NCBI RefSeq assembly: GCF_036013525.1
Contig: NZ_CP107853.1
Location: 7,440,001 to 7,504,000 of the forward strand
Source of the DNA: Nonomuraea sp. NBC_00507
Lineage (GTDB): Bacteria > Actinomycetota > Actinomycetes > Streptosporangiales > Streptosporangiaceae
Length of the DNA: 64,000 nucleotides
Direction of reading: 5' to 3'
A program made the position numbers and the translations under genes. Shown here one piece after another: positions 55,216 to 64,000 of this stretch. Position 1 is the first letter of the stretch, and every line of letters starts with the position of its first letter. The notes beneath the pieces are model-generated. The model searched no databases and was not told where the DNA came from. It saw nothing but the letters and a program-made list of their open reading frames with translations.

Positions 55216-55245
55216 TTGAACTATTCGCGTTTATGCAGATAGGTT
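55216..55245 (+). promoter_or_regulatory. furA-katG promoter, probably giving a leaderless transcript
   Basis: -35 TTGAAC (55216-55221), 18-bp spacer, -10 TAGGTT (55240-55245), which would place the transcript start at or next to the furA ATG (55252). No Shine-Dalgarno precedes furA. The AT-rich CTTGAACTATTC segment resembles mycobacterial FurA-controlled promoters, so autoregulation is likely. Confidence 0.55.
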
Positions 55246-55251
55246 TGACCC

Positions 55252-55707
55252 ATGACCGCACCCCAGACCCCGACCGCCGCCGAGGAGTTGCGCGGGGCAG
55301 GCCTGCGGGTGACGGCCGCCCGCGTCGCGCTGCTCGACACCGTCCGGCAGGGTGACCACCTCGACGTCGAGGCGATCGCCTCCGGGGTGCGCGATCGCGT
55401 AGGCCACGTCTCCCTCCAAGCCGTGTACGAGGCCCTCCACGCACTCACCGCGGCGGGACTCCTGCGCCGCATCGAACCGCAGGGCAGCCCGGCCCGGTTC
55501 GAGGGACGCGTCGGCGACAACCACCACCACGCCGTGTGCCGGTCGTGCGGTGTCGTCGCCGACGTCGACTGCGCGGTCGGCGAGGCGCCCTGCCTGACGG
55601 CGTCCAACGACCAAGGTTTCGTGATCGACGAGGCCGAGGTCATCTACTGGGGCCTGTGCTCCGACTGTTCCAGCGCCCGCAATCTCCTGAGCACCGATAT
55701 CGCATAG
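55252..55707 (+). CDS. furA: Fur-family peroxide-responsive repressor (FurA/CatR type)
   Basis: Protein of 151 residues. Winged helix at the N-terminus (AAEELRGAGLRVTAARVALL, VSLQAVYEALHALTAAGLLRR) and the Fur metal/dimer domain with a His-rich segment (GDNHHHAVCRSCGVV) and a second Cys pair (CSDC). FurA of this type represses katG and senses peroxide by metal-catalysed oxidation or thiols. The katG gene follows after 15 bp, the standard actinobacterial furA-katG arrangement. Confidence 0.92.
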   Translation: MTAPQTPTAAEELRGAGLRVTAARVALLDTVRQGDHLDVEAIASGVRDRVGHVSLQAVYEALHALTAAGLLRRIEPQGSPARFEGRVGDNHHHAVCRSCGVVADVDCAVGEAPCLTASNDQGFVIDEAEVIYWGLCSDCSSARNLLSTDIA

Positions 55708-57954
<2,247 letters not shown>

Positions 57955-57960
57955 GCATGA

Positions 57961-57992
57961 CGCCCGGGCCGGCCTCGCGGCCGGCCCGGGCG
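57961..57992 (+). terminator. Terminator of furA-katG
   Basis: CGCCCGGGCCGGCC (57961-57974) pairs perfectly with 57979-57992 around a TCGC loop, followed by CTTTCG. A 14-bp GC stem six bases after the stop. Confidence 0.85.
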
Positions 57993-58013
57993 CTTTCGCG
58001 AATTGAACAAGTG

Positions 58014-58042
58014 TTGAAATTCGCCCCCCGTCCTCCTAGCCT
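58014..58042 (+). promoter_or_regulatory. Promoter of the sulfotransferase-like gene
   Basis: -35 TTGAAA (58014-58019), 17-bp spacer, -10 TAGCCT (58037-58042). Confidence 0.6.
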
Positions 58043-58081
58043 GAAGGCGACAGGTCAGCGGACATGACAGGGGACGTCGAC

Positions 58082-58813
58082 ATGCTCAAGGTCATCGGCG
58101 CGGGTCTTCCGCGCACCGGCACCACCTCGACGAAGGCCGCGCTGGAACGGCTGGGGTTCGACCCCTGCTACCACATGGCCGAGGTGATGACCCACCCCGA
58201 CCACGTCGACCGGTGGCTGTCGGTGGCCGCCGGCGAGGTGAAGACGCGCGAAGACTGGAGCCGGGTGTTCGCGGGCTACCAGGCGACCCAGGACTGGCCC
58301 GCCAGCCACTACTGGCGGGAACTGGCCGACGCCTTCCCCGAGGCGAAGATCGTGCTCACCGTACGCGACCCGCACAAGTGGTATCCGAGCGTGCGGATGC
58401 TCCTGTCCGGTGAGAACCGCCCGGACCTGTCGGCGGAACTGCCCGCGGACCTGCCCGAGGCCGTCCGCCAGATCTTCGCCTCCATGGAGCGGATGCGGCC
58501 GGCGATGGACCAGATCGGCCAGGCCTACTTCGGCTCCGACTGGCACTTCGGGGGAGACATGGTGGACGAGGACGCGGCCGTGGCGGTGTTCGAGCGGCAC
58601 GTGGCGGCGGTGAAGGAAGGCGTTCCCGAGCAGCGCCTGCTGGTGTTCGACGTGCGGGAGGGGTGGGAGCCGCTGTGCGCCTTCCTCGGCGTGGACGTTC
58701 CCGCCGGGGAGCCGTTCCCGCATCTGAACGACGCCGAGTCGATGCGGCAGGCGTTCGAGCGGATGCAGGAGGGCGATATGTCGGCGTTCCCGTTCGGCGA
58801 GCCCGGCCACTGA
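58082..58813 (+). CDS. Sulfotransferase-family (P-loop) protein
   Basis: Protein of 243 residues from ATG 58082, favoured by AGGGGA eight bases upstream and by the family's usual start MLKVIGAGLPRTGTTS; ATG 58064 would add six residues. The GLPRTGTTSTKAALERLG segment is the PAPS 5'-phosphosulfate loop, and IVLTVRDPHKWYPSVRM is the 3'-phosphate-binding motif, as in the Sulfotransfer_4/NAD-dependent-epimerase-like group common in actinomycetes. Acceptor unknown. Single-gene unit with its own promoter and hairpin. Confidence 0.8.
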   Translation: MLKVIGAGLPRTGTTSTKAALERLGFDPCYHMAEVMTHPDHVDRWLSVAAGEVKTREDWSRVFAGYQATQDWPASHYWRELADAFPEAKIVLTVRDPHKWYPSVRMLLSGENRPDLSAELPADLPEAVRQIFASMERMRPAMDQIGQAYFGSDWHFGGDMVDEDAAVAVFERHVAAVKEGVPEQRLLVFDVREGWEPLCAFLGVDVPAGEPFPHLNDAESMRQAFERMQEGDMSAFPFGEPGH

Positions 58814-58815
58814 CA

Positions 58816-58830
58816 GCCCGGGGGCCGGGC
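58816..58830 (+). terminator. Short hairpin after the sulfotransferase-like gene
   Basis: GCCCGG-GGG-CCGGGC immediately after the stop. The stem is only six bp, so this is a weak call. Confidence 0.4.
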
Positions 58831-58874
58831 GCGCTCGGCGGTAGCATCGGCCTGCACGGGAGAGGTGACCAGCA

Positions 58875-59268
58875 GTGACCAGTGCCGCCGAGGCGCACGT
58901 GGACAAGTCCTCGGTGATCCAATACTTCGGCACCAAGCAGCAGCTCTTCCGCGAGGCCGTCGCCTTCGACCTGGAGGTCGACGCGCTCACCGTGGGGGTG
59001 ATCCGGCCGCCTCGGCGGACAACTACCTGCGTGCCATGCTCCATCGCTGGGCCGCCGATCCCGACAGCCCCATGGCCGTGCTCCTGCGCACCAGCCTGAC
59101 CAGCGAGGAGGCCGCCGAACTGCTGCGCAGGCACGTCACCGCCGAGGCCATCGACCGGATCGCCCGGCGCCTGGAGGGGCCGGACCCGCGGCTGCGGGCG
59201 GCGCCGGCCGGGGCGATCATGTTCTCGCGCCGCCGGACAACCCGAGCGCCTGACAGGACCTGCGGACC
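58875..59268 (+). pseudogene. TetR-family regulator pseudogene (truncated and frameshifted)
   Basis: The first frame gives the end of a TetR HTH (AAEAHVDKSSVIQYFGTKQQ, LFREAVAF) without the preceding helix. At about 59003-59013 the coding sense shifts frame to a TetR C-terminal domain (ASADNYLRAMLHRWAADPDS, LRTSLTSEEAAELLRRHVTA, EAIDRIARRLEGPDPRLRAA). The C-terminus also stops short against the convergent GH106-like gene. Both ends are missing and the frame is broken, so it is not functional. Confidence 0.75.
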
Positions 59269-59273
59269 CGAGG

Positions 59274-62200
59274 TCAGGCACCCGCCGCCCACCGCAGACG
59301 TACGGGGCCGAACAGGCCGGTGACGCGCTGGCCGGGGAAGACGAAGTGCGTCGGGCTGACCTCGTCCAGGTAGGGGCCGAGGGTGCCGAGCACGAGGATC
59401 TCGACCGTAGTGTCCCCGCTGTCCAGGCGGATGTCGAAGGTGTAGGGCGAGCACACCCGGATGCCGCACGGCCGCCCGTTCACCGTCACCTCCGCGGTGC
59501 CGCGTACTCTGCCGAGATCGAGGAGGCCGGGCCCGGCCGCGGCGGTGACCGTGGTGCGGTAGCGGACGCCGCCGCTGTAGCCGGCCAGCCCGCGCTCCTC
59601 CCAGTCCCCGAGCCGCATCCGGCCGGGACCGCAGGTGAAGCGCACCGGACCGGCGAGCGCCGCGCCTGACTGCGCGCCGGGCGCCGTCGTCACCTCCAGT
59701 TCGGTGCCGCCGGCGATCCGGACCGTGGCGCCCGATGCCGCGTCCACCTCGATCCCCGTCACTCCGGGCGGCAGATCCAGCAGGAAGCGCTCGGTTCCCG
59801 GCCGGGCGCCGGGCACGGCGAAGGCGGCGGGCAGCGCGGATGGATGCCCGTCGAGCCAGCCGGCCGCCGGAAGGGGATGCGGCCGGGGGCGCAGGTACAA
59901 CGCGGCGGGGTCGCCGTGCTGGCGGCGCCGTACCTGCGGGCGCGACGGCCAGTGCGGGCCCGAGACCGCCAGCCCGTCCACCAGCACCCAGCCGTCCGAC
60001 ACCACCCGGATCGTGTTGTCGCCCCGCCGGAGCAGCCCGGAGACGTCGTAGCGGCGCACCCGCGGGATGTCGGCGTCCGCGTAGGGGTCGAAGCCGCCCT
60101 GCCGGCCCGCCTCCTCGCCGTTGACCAGCACGCGGCAGGGCGCCGTCGAGGCCACCTGCAGCACCTCGTACGGCGGCGCCCCGAGGCGCACGGTCGTCTC
60201 CAGCAGCGAGCCGCCGATCCACTCCGGCCGGGCGGCGTCGGCGGGATCGGCGACCAGGCACGCGTAGGCGCGCAGGTCCAGCTCCTCGTCCGGGACGAGA
60301 AGCAGCTCCAGCGCCTGCTCGCCAGGTGGGAGGGGCGAACGGGAGACGGCGGCGTACCCGGCGTCGTCGAGCGGCTGCTCGGCACCGTCCAGCCAGACGG
60401 TCTTGGCGGCGCCCGCACCCACCGCGAGCCATCCGCCACCGGGGGGCACGGTGAGCAGGCTGCGGAAGCGGGCCCGCTCGCCCGCCCGCACGCGGCCGAA
60501 GGCGAGGAACTCCGCCGGCACGTGCCCCTTCGGCCCCAGCGTGTCGCGGTGAACGGGGTCTTTACGCAGCCCGCGCGACGCCGACCACACCGAGGGCGTC
60601 CACGGGCCGTCCCCGATCCGCTGCTCGCCCCGCGGGCCGAAGGTGGCGTGCACGTGCTCGCCGCCGGGTGTGCGCAGCGTCCAGCGTTCGACGGTGGCGC
60701 TCGTGGTGCCGAAGTCCGACCAGGTGTCGTCGAGGGTGGGCACGAGTTCGACGTCCCACTCCGCGCCGAGGTCGAGCTCGTGCCGGTAGGCGGGGGGCGG
60801 CGGCGCGGGCTCGGCCTCGGTGCCGTCGAAGATCAGCAGTGCGGCCGGTCCGCCGTCGAACGGCACGACGACCTCCACGGCGTCGCCGTCCGCCCGGTAC
60901 GGCAGCGCTCTCGGCTCGCCGCCGCCGAAGAGGTCCGCCAGCAGCGGCGTCCCCGAGACGCCCCGCACCGTGATCCGCATCTCCCGTGCGTACCTGCCGG
61001 GGTCGAAGTCGATGGCGGCATCCAGCCAGCCCAGGTCGACGCCGCGCGCCTCGGGCCGGCCGACGCCGATCCTGCTGGCCATGGGGAACGCGGCGGTCAG
61101 GAACACCACCGTGGTGCCGCCGATCTCGCGGACCAGCGGCGGGACCGGCGCCTCCACCCGCCGCTCGAGCCCCGCTAGCGCCTGCCCGAGCTGCTCGCTC
61201 GACGGCGCGAACACCGCGCCGCCGCCGCTCGCGAAGCGGGCGCGCAGCCGAGGCGAGTCCGGCAGCGCGGCCACGGCGACCAGCAGCCCCCCTGCCGCGG
61301 CGAACGCGTCGAGCCGGGCGGCGACGTCCTCGTCGATGGCCGTGACGGCGGGCAGGATGATGGCCCGGTAGACCTCGGTGGAGACGGCCAGCCGCCCGCC
61401 GGCCACGTCCGCGCGCCGCACCGAGTCCTCGTCGATCACGTCGGCGTCGAGACAGAGCCGGTCAAGGGCGCCGGGTGCGGCCGCGAACCAGGCCATGTCG
61501 CCCACGATCTCCCGGTAGACGCGCTGGGCGCGCGCCGCCTCGCCATCCGGCTCGGCGGGCCGGTCCGCGGGCGTGCCCGCCCGCGCGGTCGTCGCGGGCA
61601 GCAGGACGGCGACGTCGCAGGCGTGCCGCCCCAGCGACAAGGCGGCGCACAGGCGGGTGACCGCGTCGGCGAAGACCCGGTGGTGCCGCCAGTACGGCTG
61701 ACGCCAGTCGGTGGACGGCGGCGCCCACTCCCACCAGCCGCGGCTGGTGGTGTAGTAGACGGCATGCGGGTTGTACAGGGTGGCGCCGGCCCGCAGCCAG
61801 GGCAGCAGCCAGTCGAAGGTCTCCTCCAGCGTGCCGCCCCACCCGCTGGAGTGGAACGCCTCGATCCAGGTGCGCGGCCTGCCGTAGAGGTGGGCGAGGG
61901 AGGAGTGCAGGCGCGCGTCGCCGTGGTGGTCGGAGCCCGGCGCGCTGAACCAGCGGTGGGTCCGCGCGTAGTCGGCGTAGAGCCGCACCCCGTCGACCGG
62001 ATGGCCGGCCCGGGCCGGATCCTGCTGGTCGCAGCCGTGGAGCAGGCCGTGGCGCCGGTGCCAGTCCGCAAGCGGCCGGAAGAACGCCTCCTCGGCCAGC
62101 TCGGCGCGGGTGAGCTGGTACGCCTCCCAGTCGGGGTCGCCGATCGAGAACGGCCTGCCGCGCCTGGCCGCGTACTCCTCGGCGAACGTGGCCGACCAGG

Positions 62201-62723
62201 TGGGCAGGGTCGGGAGCTCGTCCTGGAACGACCCCGCGATCACCCGGCCGAACCAGTGCCCGAGGCGGCGCTCGAACTCCCCGTGCACCCGGTCGAGCAG
62301 CACGGCGCAGGCGGTGGGGGACAGGTAGTCGAAACCGCGGCTGGAGACCGACCCGTCGGCCGCCAGCCACTGCCCGGCGAACTCCGGACGCTCCTGGACG
62401 AGGCGGGCCTGCAGGTCGGCGCCGGAGAAGCCGAGCTGGTCGTAGAACCACAGGAAGGCGCCCAGCTCGAAGGCGTCGCCGCAGACCCCGTCCAGCAGCT
62501 TCCACCACGCCTCGGACAGGAACGGCGGGTCGTCGGCGTCCGAGCCGAACAGCGGCCCCGACGGCGCGAGGTTGAGGATGACGAGATTACGCACGCCCCC
62601 TTCGACCAGGCGCTCCATCTGCCAGCGCAGCCGGTCGCGGCGCAGCGGCTCACCGCTCCACCACCAGATGGCCACCGGCGAGTGCGAGGCGGGCGGCTGG
62701 CGGAGCACATCCTGGAGATTCAT
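59274..62723 (-). CDS. GH106-like alpha-L-rhamnosidase
   Basis: Protein of 1149 residues from ATG 62723, no signal peptide. N-terminal barrel region begins SPVAIWWWSGEPLRRDRLRW and includes GSFQDELPTLPTW and WIEAFHSSGWGGTLEETFDW, then LYNPHAVYYTTSRGWWEW, typical of the GH106 family. The C-terminal ends in beta-domains (AEVTVNGRPCGIRVCSPYTF ... GLFGPVRLRW) found in these enzymes. GH106 members release alpha-L-rhamnose by inversion with calcium. Overlaps the upstream permease gene by ATGA, so it is the last gene of the importer E operon and would act on imported rhamnosides. Confidence 0.78.
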   Translation of the reverse strand: MNLQDVLRQPPASHSPVAIWWWSGEPLRRDRLRWQMERLVEGGVRNLVILNLAPSGPLFGSDADDPPFLSEAWWKLLDGVCGDAFELGAFLWFYDQLGFSGADLQARLVQERPEFAGQWLAADGSVSSRGFDYLSPTACAVLLDRVHGEFERRLGHWFGRVIAGSFQDELPTLPTWSATFAEEYAARRGRPFSIGDPDWEAYQLTRAELAEEAFFRPLADWHRRHGLLHGCDQQDPARAGHPVDGVRLYADYARTHRWFSAPGSDHHGDARLHSSLAHLYGRPRTWIEAFHSSGWGGTLEETFDWLLPWLRAGATLYNPHAVYYTTSRGWWEWAPPSTDWRQPYWRHHRVFADAVTRLCAALSLGRHACDVAVLLPATTARAGTPADRPAEPDGEAARAQRVYREIVGDMAWFAAAPGALDRLCLDADVIDEDSVRRADVAGGRLAVSTEVYRAIILPAVTAIDEDVAARLDAFAAAGGLLVAVAALPDSPRLRARFASGGGAVFAPSSEQLGQALAGLERRVEAPVPPLVREIGGTTVVFLTAAFPMASRIGVGRPEARGVDLGWLDAAIDFDPGRYAREMRITVRGVSGTPLLADLFGGGEPRALPYRADGDAVEVVVPFDGGPAALLIFDGTEAEPAPPPPAYRHELDLGAEWDVELVPTLDDTWSDFGTTSATVERWTLRTPGGEHVHATFGPRGEQRIGDGPWTPSVWSASRGLRKDPVHRDTLGPKGHVPAEFLAFGRVRAGERARFRSLLTVPPGGGWLAVGAGAAKTVWLDGAEQPLDDAGYAAVSRSPLPPGEQALELLLVPDEELDLRAYACLVADPADAARPEWIGGSLLETTVRLGAPPYEVLQVASTAPCRVLVNGEEAGRQGGFDPYADADIPRVRRYDVSGLLRRGDNTIRVVSDGWVLVDGLAVSGPHWPSRPQVRRRQHGDPAALYLRPRPHPLPAAGWLDGHPSALPAAFAVPGARPGTERFLLDLPPGVTGIEVDAASGATVRIAGGTELEVTTAPGAQSGAALAGPVRFTCGPGRMRLGDWEERGLAGYSGGVRYRTTVTAAAGPGLLDLGRVRGTAEVTVNGRPCGIRVCSPYTFDIRLDSGDTTVEILVLGTLGPYLDEVSPTHFVFPGQRVTGLFGPVRLRWAAGA

Positions 62724-63532
62724 CCCTTCAGCCCGCTCGAGAACCCCTTGATCACGTAGCGCTGCAGCGCCAGGAACACCACCACGATGGGCAGCGCGCC
62801 CAGCACGAGCCCGGCGAAGACCAGGCCGTGGTCGGAGACGTACTGGCCGACGAAGGCGAAGACGCTGACCGGGACCGTCTCGAAACCGGAGCCGCCGAGG
62901 TACAGCAGCGGGGTGAAGAAGTCGTTCCAGATGAACACCGCGTTGAGGATCAGCACGGTGCCGGTGATCGGCCGCAGCAGCGGGAAGACCACCCGGGTGA
63001 ACGCCGTCAGGTGCGAGGCGCCGTCGATCTGGGCGGCGCTGGCGTACTCGCCGGGCAGCGCGCGGATGAAGCCGGTGTAGAGGAAGACGGTGAAGGGGAG
63101 CTGGATGCCGGTGTAGAAGAGGATCATCCCGGCGTGCGTGCCGATCAGCCCGAGGTCGGTGACCAGCTGGTAGAGCGGGATCATGCCGAGCTGGAAGGGC
63201 AGCACGATGCCGAGCAGGAACAGGATGTACAGGCCGTAGCCGAGCCGGGTCTGCACCCGGGCCAGGAAGTAGGCGGCGAACGAGCCGAGCGCGATCAGCG
63301 CGATGAGGCTGACCACGGTGATCACCGTGCTGTTCACCAGGGACGGGCCGAGCGCCGCCGCCGTCCAGGCCTTGCCGAAATTGTCGAGCGTGGGCGGGCT
63401 GGGCAGGGCCAGCGGAGCCTGCGCGATCTGGGCGGGATCCTTCAGCGACAACGAGATCAGGCTGTAGACGGGGAAGAGGAACGCCACCGCCACCGCGATC
63501 ATGACGATCTCCAACAGGAACGTCCTTCTCAC
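62720..63532 (-). CDS. Sugar ABC transporter permease (MalG-like)
   Basis: Protein of 270 residues from GTG 63532, overlapping the preceding stop by GTGA. First membrane segment LLEIVMIAVAVAFLFPVYSL, EAA loop YASAAQIDGASHLTAFTRVVFP, C-terminus QRYVIKGFSSGLKG. Second permease of importer E and coupled to the rhamnosidase-like gene downstream. Confidence 0.92.
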   Translation of the reverse strand: MRRTFLLEIVMIAVAVAFLFPVYSLISLSLKDPAQIAQAPLALPSPPTLDNFGKAWTAAALGPSLVNSTVITVVSLIALIALGSFAAYFLARVQTRLGYGLYILFLLGIVLPFQLGMIPLYQLVTDLGLIGTHAGMILFYTGIQLPFTVFLYTGFIRALPGEYASAAQIDGASHLTAFTRVVFPLLRPITGTVLILNAVFIWNDFFTPLLYLGGSGFETVPVSVFAFVGQYVSDHGLVFAGLVLGALPIVVVFLALQRYVIKGFSSGLKG

Positions 63533-64000
63533 GCGGTCACCTCCCGGCGCCGCAGGTGATAGACCTGCACCAGCGAGACGGCCGCCACGAACAGTCCCAG
63601 CACCAGCGCGATCGCGGTGCTGTAGCCGAACTTGCCGAACACGAACGCCTGCTTGTACAGCACCGTGGACAGCGTCTCGGTGGCGTAGCCGGGGCCGCCG
63701 TTCGTGGCCGCGAAGACCTGGTCGAACAGCTTGAGCCCGCCGATCGTGGAGAGCATCAGGTTGATCGTCACGGCGGGCGCGAGCAGTGGCCAGGTGACGT
63801 AGCGGAAGCGCTGGAAGGCGCCGGCGCCGTCGATCATCGCCGCCTCGTGCAGCTCCTTGGGCACGCCCTCCAGCCCGGCCAGGAAGATGACCATGGAATA
63901 ACCGGCGTACTGCCACACCACCATGCCCGCGATCGACCACAGCGCCACCGAGGGGTCGCCGAGCCAGTCGACCTCCAGGCCGAGCAGCCCGTTGAGGCCG
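63529..64000 (-). CDS. Sugar ABC transporter permease (MalF-like), 5' end outside the window
   Basis: About 157 C-terminal residues are visible, the frame remaining open to base 64000 (reading GLLGLEVDWLGDPSVALWS before the first internal start). EAA loop LHEAAMIDGAGAFQRFRYVTWP and a last membrane segment near the C-terminus. The binding protein probably lies beyond the window. Confidence 0.9.
   Translation of the reverse strand, partial: GLNGLLGLEVDWLGDPSVALWSIAGMVVWQYAGYSMVIFLAGLEGVPKELHEAAMIDGAGAFQRFRYVTWPLLAPAVTINLMLSTIGGLKLFDQVFAATNGGPGYATETLSTVLYKQAFVFGKFGYSTAIALVLGLFVAAVSLVQVYHLRRREVTA

Overview
The window is high-GC DNA with an actinobacterial style. It has GTG and TTG starts, stop/start overlaps (ATGA, GTGA, TGATG), Tat-type lipoprotein signals, a furA-katG pair, MsiK-style importers without their own ATPase, a SpoIIE/HATPase phosphatase and a DesK/DesR-like two-component pair. 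A Streptosporangiales-type or similar soil actinomycete is plausible, but the sequence does not prove genus. No rRNA, tRNA, CRISPR array, prophage or replication origin was seen.

Region 1 (1-5.4 kb) holds secreted proteins: the 3' end of a family 3 pectate lyase, a discoidin-type zinc metalloprotease, and a tandem minus-strand pair of paralogous HExxH proteins with Ig-like C-termini. Two genes carry a 139-bp identical, inverted discoidin segment. Region 2 (5.4-11.7 kb) is a LacI repressor facing a GH127 beta-L-arabinofuranosidase and a three-gene sugar importer. The promoter of the GH127 operon closely resembles that of the metalloprotease pair, which suggests one regulon. Region 3 (11.7-28.8 kb) contains a second importer with a cytosolic GH172 enzyme and LacI repressor, a secreted serine hydrolase, and a fully coupled six-gene operon (FucI-type isomerase, secreted GH172, furanose-type ABC ATPase, permease and binding protein, FGGY kinase) followed by a third LacI. 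The last two LacI proteins have the same recognition helix, and promoters across the region carry the palindrome AGAAATCGATTTCT or close variants. The simplest reading is a regulon for D-arabinofuranose-containing (or related furanoside) glycans, with D-arabinose to D-ribulose to ribulose-5-phosphate as the central route. This is inference.

Region 4 (28.8-46.5 kb) has a secreted propeller/discoidin/FG-GAP protein with a decayed partial copy behind it, ThuA-like, class V aminotransferase and 2-hydroxyacid dehydrogenase genes, a fourth importer with a large uncharacterised Tat-exported protein and an alpha/beta hydrolase, a fructuronate-reductase-like enzyme, and a glucosidase/glycosyltransferase pair. 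Region 5 (46.5-48.7 kb) is a broken junction: an ECF41/SigJ-like sigma gene is fused head-on to the 3' end of an IS605-type tnpA exactly at the expected catalytic Tyr codon, next to an apparently intact TnpB and right-end hairpin. Region 6 (48.7-59.3 kb) is regulation and stress: two-component system, DUF5666 protein, SpoIIE phosphatase, WD40 relic, furA-katG, sulfotransferase-like protein and a TetR pseudogene. Region 7 (59.3-64.0 kb) is a GH106-like rhamnosidase coupled to two importer permeases running off the window end.

Four importers in the window lack an ATPase and probably share one encoded elsewhere. Functions are assigned from motifs and family memory only; no database search was run.
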